NCBI GenBank assembly: GCA_003220535.1
Contig: QHSU01000081.1
Location: 24,987-88,986 of the forward strand
From: Candidatus Rokuibacteriota bacterium
Lineage (GTDB): Bacteria > Methylomirabilota > Methylomirabilia > Rokubacteriales > CSP1-6
Length of the DNA: 64,000 nucleotides
Direction: 5' to 3'
A program made the translations under genes and the position numbers. Shown in pieces: positions 51,985-61,614 of the stretch. The notes beneath the pieces were generated by a model, which saw nothing but the letters and a program-made list of their open reading frames with translations, had not been told where the DNA came from and did no database searches. The first letter of the stretch is position 1. Every line of letters starts with the position of its first letter.

Positions 51985-52974
51985 TCAGTAGAGGTGACAG
52001 GAGACGACGTGCCCGGCCGCGACCGCCTTGAGCGCCGGCTCCACCCGCGAGCACTGCTCCATCGCGAACGGGCATCGCGGGTGGAAGTGGCACCCTGAGG
52101 GTGGATCGATCGGCGACGGCACCTCGCCGCTCAGAATCATGTCGTCCCGCGGCGCATCCGGGTCGGCCGGCAGCGCCGCGGCGAAGAGCGCTTTCGTGTA
52201 GGGATGGAGCGGGCTCCGGTACAGCGACTCGGTGTCGGCGTGCTCCACGATCCGACCGAGATACATGACCGCGGTGCGATGGGCGATGTACCGCACGGTG
52301 GCCAGGTTGTGGGCGACCAGGAGGTAGCTGAGCTGCTGCCGGGCCTGGAGATCCTTGAGCAGGTTCATGATCTGGGCCCGGATCGACACGTCGAGGGCCG
52401 AGACCGGCTCGTCCAGCACGATCAGCTCGGGGTCCGAGGCGAGCGCGCTCGCGAGTGCGATCCGCTGTCGCTGGCCGCCGCTGAACTCGTGCGGGTAACG
52501 ACTGGCCGCGGCCAGCGGGAGGCCGACCTGGTGTAGGACCTCCTCGACCCGCTCCAGCTTGCCGGCCTTCGAGACGCGCCGGTTCACGACGAGCGCCTCG
52601 GCGATCGTGTCCCGGATCCGGAGGCGCGGGTTCAGCGAGGACCAGGGATCCTGGAACACCGCCTGGACCCGCGTGTGGTACCGGCTGAGGTCCGCGCCCG
52701 TGAGCGCGTGGACGTCCCGCCCGTCCAGGAGCACGCGGCCTGCGGTGGGCCGCTCGAGCCGGAGCAGAAGCCGCGAGGTCGTCGTCTTGCCGCAGCCGGA
52801 TTCGCCGACCAGACCGAGCGTCTCCTGCCGTCCAATCGTGAAGCTGATTCCGTCGACGGCCCTCACTTGGCCCGTGGTCCGCGAGATGAGCAAGCCGCGA
52901 GTGACGGGGAAGCGCTTCGTGAGATCCTCGACGCGGATCAGCGGCTCGACGGCGATGGCTCCACTCTCCAGCAT
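51985..52974 (-). CDS. dppF: Dipeptide/oligopeptide ABC ATPase, DppF/OppF type
   Basis: The 329-aa ATPase has Walker A GESGCGKTT (57-65), QAVFQDPWSSLNPRLRI, FSGGQRQRIALASAL and LIVLDEPVSALDVS. The C-terminal oligopeptide-transporter extension has the Cys-rich CHFHPRCPFAMEQC. It pairs with the DppD-type ATPase. Its ATG lies inside the end of dppD (37-bp overlap). Confidence 0.93.
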   Translation of the reverse strand: MLESGAIAVEPLIRVEDLTKRFPVTRGLLISRTTGQVRAVDGISFTIGRQETLGLVGESGCGKTTTSRLLLRLERPTAGRVLLDGRDVHALTGADLSRYHTRVQAVFQDPWSSLNPRLRIRDTIAEALVVNRRVSKAGKLERVEEVLHQVGLPLAAASRYPHEFSGGQRQRIALASALASDPELIVLDEPVSALDVSIRAQIMNLLKDLQARQQLSYLLVAHNLATVRYIAHRTAVMYLGRIVEHADTESLYRSPLHPYTKALFAAALPADPDAPRDDMILSGEVPSPIDPPSGCHFHPRCPFAMEQCSRVEPALKAVAAGHVVSCHLY

Positions 52975-53933
52975 GCGGCCTCGTGAGCGGGCCCGATGGG
53001 AAAGGTGGGCGGGTATTCGCGACGGCAGCGGTCATCCGCGTAGCGGCACCGCGGCGCGAAGCGGCAGCCGACCGGCAGGTCGTGAAGGGGGGGCGGCTGG
53101 CCCTCGATGGACGGCAGCCGCTCCACGCTCGCCTCCATCCGCGGCACCGAGGCCATCAGCGCCTCGGTGTACGGGTGGCGCGGATTGCGGAAGAGGGCGC
53201 GCGTCGGCCCGCTCTCCACGATCCGTCCGGCGTACATCACCGCGACCCGATCGCACATCCTCGCGACGATCCCGAAGTCGTGGGTGATGAAGAGCATCGC
53301 GAGCCGGGTTCGCGCCTGGATCTCCTTCAGGAGCGTCAGGTACTGGAGCTGGATCGTCACGTCGAGGGCGGTCGTGGGCTCGTCGGCGATGAGCACGCGA
53401 GGCTCCCCGGCGACGGCGATCGCGCCCACGACCCGCTGCTTCATGCCGCCGCTCATCTGGTGCGGGTAGGCGCGCATCCGCTGCTCCGGTGCTGCGACCT
53501 TCACGCGGCGCAGGGCCTCTTCGGCCCGGTGCGAGAGCGCTCGCTCCCCGTCAGTGTGAAGCATCCTCAGCGCCTCGACGAGCTGGTCGCCGACGGTGAA
53601 CACTGGGTTCAGGGAGGTCTGGGGATCCTGCAGGATCATCGAGATCCGCCGCCCGCGGACCCGCCGCATCTCGGCCTCGCTCTTCGTGACGAGGTTCTCA
53701 CCTTCGAGCAGCACCTGCCCCTGGACGATGCGGCCGGCCGGCTCCGGCAGCAGACGAAGGATGGAGAGCCCGGTCATCGTCTTGCCGCAACCCGATTCAC
53801 CCACGAGGCCCAGGGTCTCGCCCTCCCCAAGGGCGAAGCTCACGCCGTCGACCGCCCGCACGACGCCCCAGCGCGTGTAGAGATACGCGCGCAGGTCTTT
53901 GACCTCCAGCACGATCGGCTCCGCGGCATTCAC
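52938..53933 (-). CDS. dppD: Dipeptide/oligopeptide ABC ATPase, DppD/OppD type
   Basis: The 331-aa ATPase has Walker A GESGCGKTM (45-53), MILQDPQTSLNPVFTV, MSGGMKQRVVGAIAVA and LIADEPTTALDVT, and ends in the Cys-rich CRFAPRCRYADDRC motif of DppD/OppD. The MSGGMKQR signature favours the D-type subunit. It starts 13 bp after the DppC gene. Confidence 0.93.
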   Translation of the reverse strand: MNAAEPIVLEVKDLRAYLYTRWGVVRAVDGVSFALGEGETLGLVGESGCGKTMTGLSILRLLPEPAGRIVQGQVLLEGENLVTKSEAEMRRVRGRRISMILQDPQTSLNPVFTVGDQLVEALRMLHTDGERALSHRAEEALRRVKVAAPEQRMRAYPHQMSGGMKQRVVGAIAVAGEPRVLIADEPTTALDVTIQLQYLTLLKEIQARTRLAMLFITHDFGIVARMCDRVAVMYAGRIVESGPTRALFRNPRHPYTEALMASVPRMEASVERLPSIEGQPPPLHDLPVGCRFAPRCRYADDRCRREYPPTFPIGPAHEAACWRVEPSPSSR

Positions 53934-53946
53934 CGCGCGTGACTCC

Positions 53947-54858
53947 TCAGACCTGCCTGAGACGTGGGTCCAGCCAGTCGCGGAGCCAGTCGCCGAACAG
54001 GTTGAAGGCGAGCACGACCAGCATGATGGCGGCGCCGGGCACGACCGAGAGCCACCAGGCGCTCGCGATGTGGCTGCGACCGTCCGCGACCATCTGCCCC
54101 CAGGACGGCGTCGGCGGCGGGATCCCGGCGCCGAGGAAGGAGAGCGAGGCCTCCACGATGATGACGAAGCCGATGTGCAGGGTCAGCAGCACCATAAACG
54201 TGTTCAAAACGTTCGGGACGATGTGGATGGCCATGATGCGCAGGTGCGAGCACCCGTGGACCCGGGCCAACGCGACGAAATCGCGGGCCTTCACGGCCAG
54301 GACTTCGCCCCGGACCACCCGGGCGAAGCGGGCCCAGATCAGAACGGTGATGGCGATGGCGATGGTCTGGAGACCCTGCCCCAGGCTCACGGCCAGCAGC
54401 AAGGCGATGAGGATCGTCGGAAACGTCAGCGTCGCGTCGACCACCCGCATGAGGAAGCTGTCCACCCGGCCCCCGAGATAGCCGGACACGATACCCACCA
54501 TGAGCCCGACGCCGCCACCGGCCAGGAGCGCCGCGGCCGCCACGATCAGGCTCACGCGCGCGCCGTAGATGAGTCGGCTCAGGACGTCTCGGCCGAGGAC
54601 GTCGGTGCCGAGCAGATGCTTGGTGCTCCCACCCTCCTGCCACGCGGGCGGGCGGAGTTTGTCGGGCAACGACTGCTCGGTGGCCGAGTGGGGTGCGACG
54701 AGCGGCGCCAGCACGGCGACGAGGACCAGGACGGCGATGATGAAGAACGAGACCCACGGCAGTCGCGCCAGGTCCCCGCGCGATCGGGGGCGAGTCGATA
54801 CCTCGGCCGCTGGCGAGGACCCGATGCCGACCTCGATGCGCTCCTCGACCCGCGCCAT
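53947..54858 (-). CDS. dppC: Dipeptide/oligopeptide ABC permease, DppC type
   Basis: The 303-aa permease has an N-terminal helix (FFIIAVLVLVAVLAPLVAP), then HLLGTDVLGRDVLSRLIYGARVS, the hallmark DppC/OppC segment. The binding-protein-dependent transport EAA loop lies at EVLAVKARDFVALARVHGCS. It has six helices. Its start comes directly after the DppB stop. Confidence 0.93.
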   Translation of the reverse strand: MARVEERIEVGIGSSPAAEVSTRPRSRGDLARLPWVSFFIIAVLVLVAVLAPLVAPHSATEQSLPDKLRPPAWQEGGSTKHLLGTDVLGRDVLSRLIYGARVSLIVAAAALLAGGGVGLMVGIVSGYLGGRVDSFLMRVVDATLTFPTILIALLLAVSLGQGLQTIAIAITVLIWARFARVVRGEVLAVKARDFVALARVHGCSHLRIMAIHIVPNVLNTFMVLLTLHIGFVIIVEASLSFLGAGIPPPTPSWGQMVADGRSHIASAWWLSVVPGAAIMLVVLAFNLFGDWLRDWLDPRLRQV

Positions 54859-55776
54859 CTATGCGTACCGAACCCGGGGGTCCAGGTAGGCGTAGAGAAC
54901 GTCCACGCCGAGGTTGACGCCGAGCACGATGATCGCCTTCAACAAGATGACCGCCTGGAGCAGCGGATAGTCCCGGAAGATCACCGCCTCGTAGGTGAGC
55001 CGTCCGACGCCCGGCCACGCGAAGACGGTCTCCGTCACGATCGCGCCCGTGATGAGCAACGCGAAATAGACGCCGAACAGCGTGGTGACGGGGATCAGCG
55101 CGTTCCGCAGGCAGTGCTTCCAGATCACGACGGTCTGCGAGAGCCCCTTGAGCCGTGCGAGCTTGACGAACTCGCTCCCCATCACCTCCAGGAGGCTCGA
55201 GCGCACGAGCCGCATCATCCCCGCCACGAGGAACACGCCGAGGGTGATCGCGGGCAGCACGTAGTGGCTCGGCCCTCCCATCCGCGACGAGGGAAGCACG
55301 CCGAGCTTGATGCTGAAGACGTAGATGAGCACGATGCCGAGCCAGAACGACGGGGTGGCGAACCCCAGGACGGCGACGGCACCCGAGACCCGATCGATGA
55401 TCGTCCCCCGGTAGACTGCCGCCAGAACGCCGAGGGGGATGGCGATGGCGAGCGCCCCGACCATGGCGAGCGGCAACAGCCTGAGTGTGTTCGGCAGGCG
55501 CTCGAAGAAGACCTCGGTGGCCGGCTTGCGATAGCGGATGGAATCTCCGAGGTCGCCCCGCAGCGCCCCGGCCAGAAAGAGGTAGAGCTGCTCGTGGACC
55601 GGCCGGTCGAGTCCGAGGGCGCGCATGAGATGCGCGCGGTCCTCCTGGGTGGCGTCCTCGCGCAGGAGGAGATCCGCGGGGTTCCCGCTCACGCGCGCCA
55701 GGCCGAAGATGACCAGAGCGAGGACGAAGAGGAGCAGCACGCTCTGGAGGAACCGCCGCAGGATGAACCGTTGCAC
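54859..55776 (-). CDS. dppB: Dipeptide/oligopeptide ABC permease, DppB type
   Basis: The 305-aa permease starts at the GTG at 55776 (QRFILRRFLQSVLLLFVLAL is the usual DppB beginning); longer frames add unlike sequence. It carries GDLGDSIRYRKPATEVFFERLPNTL and the EAA-type loop EVMGSEFVKLARLKGLS. It ends with DVLYAYLDPRVRY, as is typical. It lies 19 bp after the binding-protein gene. Confidence 0.93.
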   Translation of the reverse strand: MQRFILRRFLQSVLLLFVLALVIFGLARVSGNPADLLLREDATQEDRAHLMRALGLDRPVHEQLYLFLAGALRGDLGDSIRYRKPATEVFFERLPNTLRLLPLAMVGALAIAIPLGVLAAVYRGTIIDRVSGAVAVLGFATPSFWLGIVLIYVFSIKLGVLPSSRMGGPSHYVLPAITLGVFLVAGMMRLVRSSLLEVMGSEFVKLARLKGLSQTVVIWKHCLRNALIPVTTLFGVYFALLITGAIVTETVFAWPGVGRLTYEAVIFRDYPLLQAVILLKAIIVLGVNLGVDVLYAYLDPRVRYA

Positions 55777-55795
55777 TGGTGACGCTCGCCCGGTC

Positions 55796-57430
55796 TCAGG
55801 GCCAGGGGCGCTGTTCCGGGCGCGGCATCCGCTCGGCCACGTCGCCGAATTCATGCCGGCCCGGGATCGGTTTGAAGTACCCGACGCCCTTGGGGTTCAC
55901 GGCCCAGGTGCCCATCCCCTCGATGATCGGCACGGCGATCCAGCTCTTGGCCACGAGCTCGAGCATCCCGTTGGTGGCCGAGGTGCGCTTCGCGTCGTCC
56001 CTCTCGGCGACCACCGCCTCGTAGGCCTTGTCCCCGTCCTGGCAGAGGGCCGGGCAGTTCTGGGGGTCGCCGAAGAGGTGCTGGACCCCCTTGGAGACGA
56101 AGGTCGTGGCGTAGCGTGGTATCGGTTCCGGCCGTCCGGCGGTCCGGTACATCGAGGCCGTTCCGACGAGACCCTTCTGCTCGCCCCGTCCCATGGGATC
56201 GAACGCGCCCCACTCCACGGTCTTCATCTCCACCTTGACCCCGATCTTCTCCCAGAAGCCGGCGACCGCCTCGCCGATCTGGACCATGAAGGGCGTGCCG
56301 GGGAGCGCCGTGTTCCAGAACGTCAACCGGAAGCCGCCGCCGTGTCCCGCCTCGGCGAGGAGCTGCTTAGCCCGAGCGGGATCGTATCGCAGCGCCGTCC
56401 GGGACCAGTCCTCCCAGCGGGGGACGGTCATGTCGCTCGAATACTTGAACGCCGCGAACGGCATCGGCCACCGTGCCTCCTTGCCCATCACGTGGTCGAT
56501 GATCTGCTGCCGGTCGATGGCGAGGGACAGCGCCTCGCGCACGCGGACATCGTTGAGCGGCGACGCTTTGGCCTCCGGCCGGTAGAGACCCCAGAATTGA
56601 TAGACGGCCTGCATCGTGCCTGGCACGCTCACGATCTTCATTCCGCCGGCCCGCGCCTCCTTGACCGCCTCGGGACCGATGCTCACGATCGCGGCCTCGC
56701 CAGTCCGAACCATGGCCAGGCGGGTACTCTGCTCGGGTACGAGGAGGAGCGTCAGGCGCTTGAACTGTGGCGTGCCGCGCCAGTGCGGGTAGGTGACGGC
56801 CTCGTACTCGACGCGGTCTCCGGGGACGCTCCGGACGAACTTCCAGGGGCCGCTGCCGATCGGCTTGTCGCGGAAGCCCTTGGCGCCCACCGTCTCGATG
56901 TACTTCTTCGGCATGACCGAGCCTTCCATGAAGACCGCCCGGGAGAGGCTCGCCGCGAACTGCGGGATGACGCCCTTCGTGTGGACCCGGACGGTCAGGT
57001 CGTCGACGACCTCGATCCGGTCGACCGCTCGCCGGAGCGCGGCGGCGCCCGAGGAGATCGATTCGGGCGACATGACCCGCTCGAGGCTGAACTTCACGTC
57101 GTGCGCGGTGACCGGATCGCCGTTGTGAAAGCGCTGGCCCTTGCGGAGGTAGAAGGTCCAGCTCCGGCCGTCCGCCGCGAGCTCCCAGCGCTCGGCGGCC
57201 CCAGGGCCGATCCCGCCCTTCTCGAGGTCGAAGCCGACCAGCGAGTCCCAGATCGGCGCGTGGTAGTGCGCGTGCGGGGCACGCGTGTCCATGATCGGAT
57301 CCATGACCTGAGCGCCCAGTGTATCCAGGGCGATGACGAGCGTGTCCTTGTCGGCGGCGTCCGCCGCGGAAGGCCCGCCCGCAACCAGAAGACCGCTCAG
57401 CGCCAGGGCCAGCAGGCTCCATGTGCGCAT
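55796..57430 (-). CDS. Dipeptide/oligopeptide-type ABC substrate-binding protein
   Basis: The 544-aa family-5 extracellular binding protein has a signal peptide (about 1-25, ending SAADA). The family marker lies in YLRKGQRFHNGDPVTAHDVKFSLERVM, and RVREALSLAIDRQQIIDHVM is in lobe II. Such proteins bind peptides, but also nickel chelates, sugars or opines. It is the first gene of a complete A-B-C-D-F operon plus USP. Confidence 0.93.
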   Translation of the reverse strand: MRTWSLLALALSGLLVAGGPSAADAADKDTLVIALDTLGAQVMDPIMDTRAPHAHYHAPIWDSLVGFDLEKGGIGPGAAERWELAADGRSWTFYLRKGQRFHNGDPVTAHDVKFSLERVMSPESISSGAAALRRAVDRIEVVDDLTVRVHTKGVIPQFAASLSRAVFMEGSVMPKKYIETVGAKGFRDKPIGSGPWKFVRSVPGDRVEYEAVTYPHWRGTPQFKRLTLLLVPEQSTRLAMVRTGEAAIVSIGPEAVKEARAGGMKIVSVPGTMQAVYQFWGLYRPEAKASPLNDVRVREALSLAIDRQQIIDHVMGKEARWPMPFAAFKYSSDMTVPRWEDWSRTALRYDPARAKQLLAEAGHGGGFRLTFWNTALPGTPFMVQIGEAVAGFWEKIGVKVEMKTVEWGAFDPMGRGEQKGLVGTASMYRTAGRPEPIPRYATTFVSKGVQHLFGDPQNCPALCQDGDKAYEAVVAERDDAKRTSATNGMLELVAKSWIAVPIIEGMGTWAVNPKGVGYFKPIPGRHEFGDVAERMPRPEQRPWP

Positions 57431-57490
57431 GCTCTTTCTCCTTCGGGGGGTCAGCTCGACGAGCGTCGAGCCGGTGCCGCATTCTTCACA

Positions 57491-57510
57491 ACGGGTTACG
57501 CCCGTGTCAA
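57491..57510 (-). promoter_or_regulatory. Promoter -35 and operator-like palindrome upstream of the Dpp operon
   Basis: On the minus strand a perfect TTGACA -35 lies at 57510-57505. An overlapping palindrome ACGGG-TTACG-CCCGT (57491-57505) falls in the spacer, before a poorly matching -10 (GAAGAAT). The placement, 60-80 bp upstream of the binding-protein start, would suit a repressor site. It lies in the 185-bp divergent gap with the lactonase gene. Confidence 0.45.
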
Positions 57511-57615
57511 GCCGCTATCCTGAGTGTTGCGTCGCACCGGCCTTGCGGCGTCCGGCGCCCCCATGCTACGCTCCCGCCCTCCGGAGGCGAACTCCTCAGA
57601 CGACGAGGTCTACTC

Positions 57616-58512
57616 ATGCCAGCGGTGAACCTCGAGGTCCGGGACCCTCGGCTTGCTGCCGTTGTCGGTCCCGACGTGACGTTCGAGCGGATCGCGAGTA
57701 GTTGCTTGTTCACGGAGGGCCCGCTCTGGCACCCGCGAGATCGATACCTCCTCTGGAGCGACATGCCCGGCGATCACCTCCGGCGGTGGTCGGCGCAGGA
57801 GGGCGTCACGACGTTTCGGAAGCCATGCGGAATGTCGAACGGCCTCACCTGGGACCGCCAGGGAAGGCTGCTCGCGTGCGAGCACGCCTCGAGTCAAGTG
57901 ACGCTCACCCGCGCCGACGGCGCCGTGACACCGCTCGCCACCCACTTCCAGGGAAAGCAGCTCAACAGCCCGAACGACATCGTGTGCTCGGCGGGCGGCG
58001 ACATCTACTTCACCGACCCGCCCTACGGCCGCGCCGAGTTCTACGGTGTGCCGCGGTCCCAGGAGCTCCCGTTCCAGGGTGTCTTTCGCGTCCGATCGGA
58101 CCCGAAGTCACCGACGCTGCTCGTTGATGATTTCGACCGGCCGAACGGGCTCTGCTTCTCGCTCGACGGCCAGCGCCTCTTCGTCAACGACACCGCCCGC
58201 CAGCACATCCGCGTCTTCGACGTGAAGGGTGACGGCGCGCTCGCCGGCGGCCGGGTGTGGGCGGAGACGAAGGGCGAAGGCTCGGGCGCGCCCGACGGGA
58301 TGAAGCTGGACTCGCAGGGTAACATCTACTGCTGCGGGCCGGGCGGGATCCACGTGTTCACACCCGACGCGGTCGACCTGGGCGTCATCTGGGTGCCGGA
58401 GCACACGGCGAACATGGCTTTCGGCGACGACGATTTCCGGTCCCTCTACATCACGGCGTCGACCTCGGTGTACCGCATCCGCGTGCGCGTCCCGGGGCTG
58501 CCGGCGCTCTGA
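57616..58512 (+). CDS. SMP-30/gluconolactonase-family protein
   Basis: The 298-aa six-bladed propeller protein has the metal-site residues of the SMP-30/lactonase family: Glu in LFTEGPLWHP, Asn in LNSPNDIVCS and Asp in GAPDGMKLD. FTDPPYGRAE and RPNGLCFSLDGQRLFVNDT are strand motifs. It likely hydrolyses a sugar or other lactone and has no signal peptide. It lies 55 bp upstream of the second Liv operon and may be induced with it. Confidence 0.9.
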   Translation: MPAVNLEVRDPRLAAVVGPDVTFERIASSCLFTEGPLWHPRDRYLLWSDMPGDHLRRWSAQEGVTTFRKPCGMSNGLTWDRQGRLLACEHASSQVTLTRADGAVTPLATHFQGKQLNSPNDIVCSAGGDIYFTDPPYGRAEFYGVPRSQELPFQGVFRVRSDPKSPTLLVDDFDRPNGLCFSLDGQRLFVNDTARQHIRVFDVKGDGALAGGRVWAETKGEGSGAPDGMKLDSQGNIYCCGPGGIHVFTPDAVDLGVIWVPEHTANMAFGDDDFRSLYITASTSVYRIRVRVPGLPAL

Positions 58513-58567
58513 GCGACGACGCGGTCGCCGGGGCGAGACAGACGTACTAACGCAAGGAGGCTCCCTC

Positions 58568-59752
58568 ATGCTGCACGTCCTCACCGTGTTCCTGACCGCG
58601 TTGCTGGCGCTCCCGCTGGTCGCCGAGGCGCAGAAGCCGATCAAGGTCGGGATGCCGATGCCGCTCTCCGGGCCGCCCGCGCTCTTCGGCGACCCAGCGA
58701 CGAAGGGCGCGCAGATGTTCGTGGACGAGCTCAACGCCAAGGGCGGCGTGCTCGGGCGCAAGGTGGAGCTGTTGCTGCGCGACTCCAAGGCCGACGCCAA
58801 CGAGGCCGTCCGTGTCGCGCGCGAGCTGATCCTCAAGGAGAACGTCGACTTCCTCGTGGGCACGCTGACCTCGGCCGAGGGCCCCGCGGTCTCCGTCGTC
58901 GCCAAGGAAAACAAGATCGTCTTCATCGCGCCCATTCCCAAGACCGACCAGCTCACCGCGCCCGACAAGCTCCACCCCTACGTCTTCCGCGTCGCCTCCA
59001 CGACGACCATCGAAGGGCGGAGCGCGGCCGAGATCGTCGCCAAGTGGCCGGTGACGAACGTCGCCACGATGAGCTTCGACTACGCGTACGGCCAGGACGT
59101 CACGAAGGCCTTCGTCGACCACCTCAAGAAGGTGAAGCCCAGCGTCCACATCGTGGACCAGCAGTGGCCCAAGCTCGGCGAGCAGGACTACAACCCGTTC
59201 ATCAACGCCCAGATGGCCAAGAAGCCGGAGGCGGTGTTCTCGTCGATCTGGGGTGGCTTCTTCGTGACGTACTCGAAGCAGGCCAAGGCGCTCGGGGTCT
59301 TCGACGCCATCAAGTACAACTTCATCGGCGTCGGCGAGGCCGCGACACCAGAAACCACCAAGTCGATGGGCGCGGACTATCCGGTCGGGATCTGGGGCAA
59401 CTCCTATGACGCGTTCTACTGGGGCGAGACGCCGGCGCATCGCGACTACACGGCGCGTCTCAGCAAGTACCTCAAGGACGAATACCCCTCGTCCTGGGCC
59501 ATCCAGGGCTACATCGGGATGCAGTTCCTGACCGAGGCCATCAAGAAGGCCGGCAGCACCGACTCGGACAAGGTCGCCAAGGCGTTGCTCGGCCTGACGG
59601 TGGAGACGCCGATCGGCCCGCTGACGATCCGCGAGAAGGACCACCAGGCCAATCGCGGCCAGCTCTATGGCAAGACGGTCAAGGATCCAAAGTTTCCGTT
59701 CGCGATCATGAAGCCCGTGGTGTACGTCGATCCGTCGAGGTTCATGGACTGA
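58568..59752 (+). CDS. Branched-chain amino acid-type ABC substrate-binding protein (second system)
   Basis: The 394-aa LivK-type protein has a signal peptide (about 1-22, ending VAEA), then PIKVGMPMPLSGPPALFGDPATKG and FVDELNAKGGVLGRKVELLLRD. The ATG follows AAGGAGG. It is distinct from the 42.7-kb protein in the pocket region. The following gene starts immediately after its stop. Confidence 0.92.
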   Translation: MLHVLTVFLTALLALPLVAEAQKPIKVGMPMPLSGPPALFGDPATKGAQMFVDELNAKGGVLGRKVELLLRDSKADANEAVRVARELILKENVDFLVGTLTSAEGPAVSVVAKENKIVFIAPIPKTDQLTAPDKLHPYVFRVASTTTIEGRSAAEIVAKWPVTNVATMSFDYAYGQDVTKAFVDHLKKVKPSVHIVDQQWPKLGEQDYNPFINAQMAKKPEAVFSSIWGGFFVTYSKQAKALGVFDAIKYNFIGVGEAATPETTKSMGADYPVGIWGNSYDAFYWGETPAHRDYTARLSKYLKDEYPSSWAIQGYIGMQFLTEAIKKAGSTDSDKVAKALLGLTVETPIGPLTIREKDHQANRGQLYGKTVKDPKFPFAIMKPVVYVDPSRFMD

Positions 59753-60637
59753 GTGCCTGACCCGTCTTTTGTCTTCGCGCAGAGCCTGAGCGGCCTCACG
59801 GCCGCGATGTTCCTCTTTCTCATCGCCTCGGGCCTGTCGTTGATCTTCGGGGTGCTGCGGGTGCTCAACTTCGCCCACGGCACCTTCTACATGCTGGGCG
59901 CCTACCTCGCCTATCAGCTCATAGTGTGGCTCGGCCCGGGCCCCGGGATGTTCTGGCTCGCGGCCCTCGGGGCAGCCGTCACCGTCGCCCTGCTCGGCGG
60001 CCTCATCGAGCGCGTCCTCTTCCGCCGCCTCTACGGCAAGGAGGAGCTCTACCAGCTCCTCTTCACGTACGCGCTGGCGCTGATCCTGAGCGACGTGGCG
60101 AAGCTCCTCTGGGGCACCCAGCAGAAGTCGGTGAGCCGGCCGCCGGGTCTCACGGGCTCCTTCGCCTTCTTCGGCGCCACGATCCCCGCGTACAACCTCT
60201 TCATCGTGCTGCTCGGGCCGGCGATCGCGCTGGCGTTCTGGTTCGTGCTGCAGCGCACGCGCGCCGGCCGCTTCATCCGGGCGGCCGCGCTCGACCGCGA
60301 GACGCTGGGCGCCCTCGGGGTCAACGTCGACGCGCTCTACACGTGGGTGTTCATGCTCGCCTCGTTCCTCGGGGGACTGGGCGGGGCGCTCATCAGCCCC
60401 ATGCGCGCCACGGTGCCGGGCATGGACACCGAAGTCATCGTCGAGGCATTCGTGGTCGTCGTGATCGGCGGCCTCGGTTCATTCTGGGGCACGTTGCTCG
60501 GTGCGGTCATCTACGGCCAGGTGCTCTCCTTCGGCATCCTCTTCTTCCCGCGCTTTTCGATCTTCGCCGTCTTCGCCCTCATGGCGGCGGTGCTCATCGT
60601 CCGTCCCTGGGGACTCCTCGGGCGCCCGCTCCGGTGA
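59753..60637 (+). CDS. livH: Liv-type ABC permease LivH (second system)
   Basis: The 294-aa permease has LIFGVLRVLNFAHGTFYMLGAYL and VVVIGGLGSFWGTLLGAVIYG, the LivH signatures. It begins at a GTG directly after the binding-protein stop and ends in a GTGA overlap with livM. Confidence 0.92.
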   Translation: MPDPSFVFAQSLSGLTAAMFLFLIASGLSLIFGVLRVLNFAHGTFYMLGAYLAYQLIVWLGPGPGMFWLAALGAAVTVALLGGLIERVLFRRLYGKEELYQLLFTYALALILSDVAKLLWGTQQKSVSRPPGLTGSFAFFGATIPAYNLFIVLLGPAIALAFWFVLQRTRAGRFIRAAALDRETLGALGVNVDALYTWVFMLASFLGGLGGALISPMRATVPGMDTEVIVEAFVVVVIGGLGSFWGTLLGAVIYGQVLSFGILFFPRFSIFAVFALMAAVLIVRPWGLLGRPLR

Positions 60638-61614
60638 TCGCGCGCGTGCCCTGGGGACTCCTCGTGTTCGTGGCGGCGCTCTTCGTGCCCGCGGTGGGCT
60701 CGCGGTACCACACGTTCGTCGCCGGCGACGTGGTCATCTGGGCGCTCTTCGCCACGAGCCTCAACCTGCTGGTGGGCTACACCGGCCTCGTGTCCTTCGG
60801 CCACGCCGCCTACTTCGGGGTGGGCGCCTACGCGACCGGTATCCTCATGAAGAAGCTCGGCGCGCCGTTCCTGCTGGCGTGGCCCGCCGCGGGTGCGCTG
60901 GCCGGGGCGTGCGCCCTCGTCTTCGGTTTTTTCTGCGTGCGGCTCACACGCATCTATTTCGCGATGCTGACGCTGGCCTTCGCGCAGATCGTGTGGGCGA
61001 TCTGCTTCAAGTGGAACGAGGTCACCGGGGGCGAGCAGGGCATGCCGGAGATCCCCTATCCGGATTTCGGCTGGGTCGAGCGGTGGGGCGCGCGGGTACC
61101 GCTGCTCGGCGGGTGGCGGACTTCGGAGTACTACTACTTCGTGACGCTGGTGCTGGTGGCGGCGAGCCTGTTCGCCCTGCACCGGATCGTGGGGTCGCCC
61201 TTCGGCCGCATCCTGACGTCGATCCGGGAGAACGCCGAGCGCGCCGAGTTCATCGGCGTCAACGTCCGCCGGTACGAGCTCGCCGCCTTCGTGCTGGCCG
61301 GAGCCTTCGCGGGGCTCGCCGGCGGACTCTTCGGCATCTTCAACCGGGGCGTCTTCCCCGACTTCGCATACTGGACGAAGTCGTCCGAAGTGCTCATCAT
61401 GACGCTCCTCGGCGGCATGGGGAGCTTCTACGGGCCGAGCATCGGAGCCCTGGTGCTGATCCTCCTGAACCAGCAGATCGTCTCGTACACTGAGTACTGG
61501 CCGCTCGTGCTCGGCACTGTCCTGGTCGTCCTGCTGTTCGGCTTTCCCGGCGGGATCGCCGGTGCCGTGGGGGCGCTGGCGGGGCGCCTGTTCCGGAGGC
61601 TCCGGAGTGCTTGA
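60634..61614 (+). CDS. livM: Liv-type ABC permease LivM (second system)
   Basis: The 326-aa permease has NLLVGYTGLVSFGHAAYFGVGAY, RIYFAMLTLAFAQIVWAICF and LLGGMGSFYGPSIGALVLIL, all LivM features. The GTG start at 60634 overlaps the livH stop. Its end overlaps livG by 8 bp. Confidence 0.92.
   Translation: MIARVPWGLLVFVAALFVPAVGSRYHTFVAGDVVIWALFATSLNLLVGYTGLVSFGHAAYFGVGAYATGILMKKLGAPFLLAWPAAGALAGACALVFGFFCVRLTRIYFAMLTLAFAQIVWAICFKWNEVTGGEQGMPEIPYPDFGWVERWGARVPLLGGWRTSEYYYFVTLVLVAASLFALHRIVGSPFGRILTSIRENAERAEFIGVNVRRYELAAFVLAGAFAGLAGGLFGIFNRGVFPDFAYWTKSSEVLIMTLLGGMGSFYGPSIGALVLILLNQQIVSYTEYWPLVLGTVLVVLLFGFPGGIAGAVGALAGRLFRRLRSA

Noticed and set aside
53899..55782. A 627-codon plus-strand frame opposite dppC/dppB
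   Set aside because: It is a Glu/Asp/Arg/Gln-rich antisense shadow; the minus strand encodes typical permeases.
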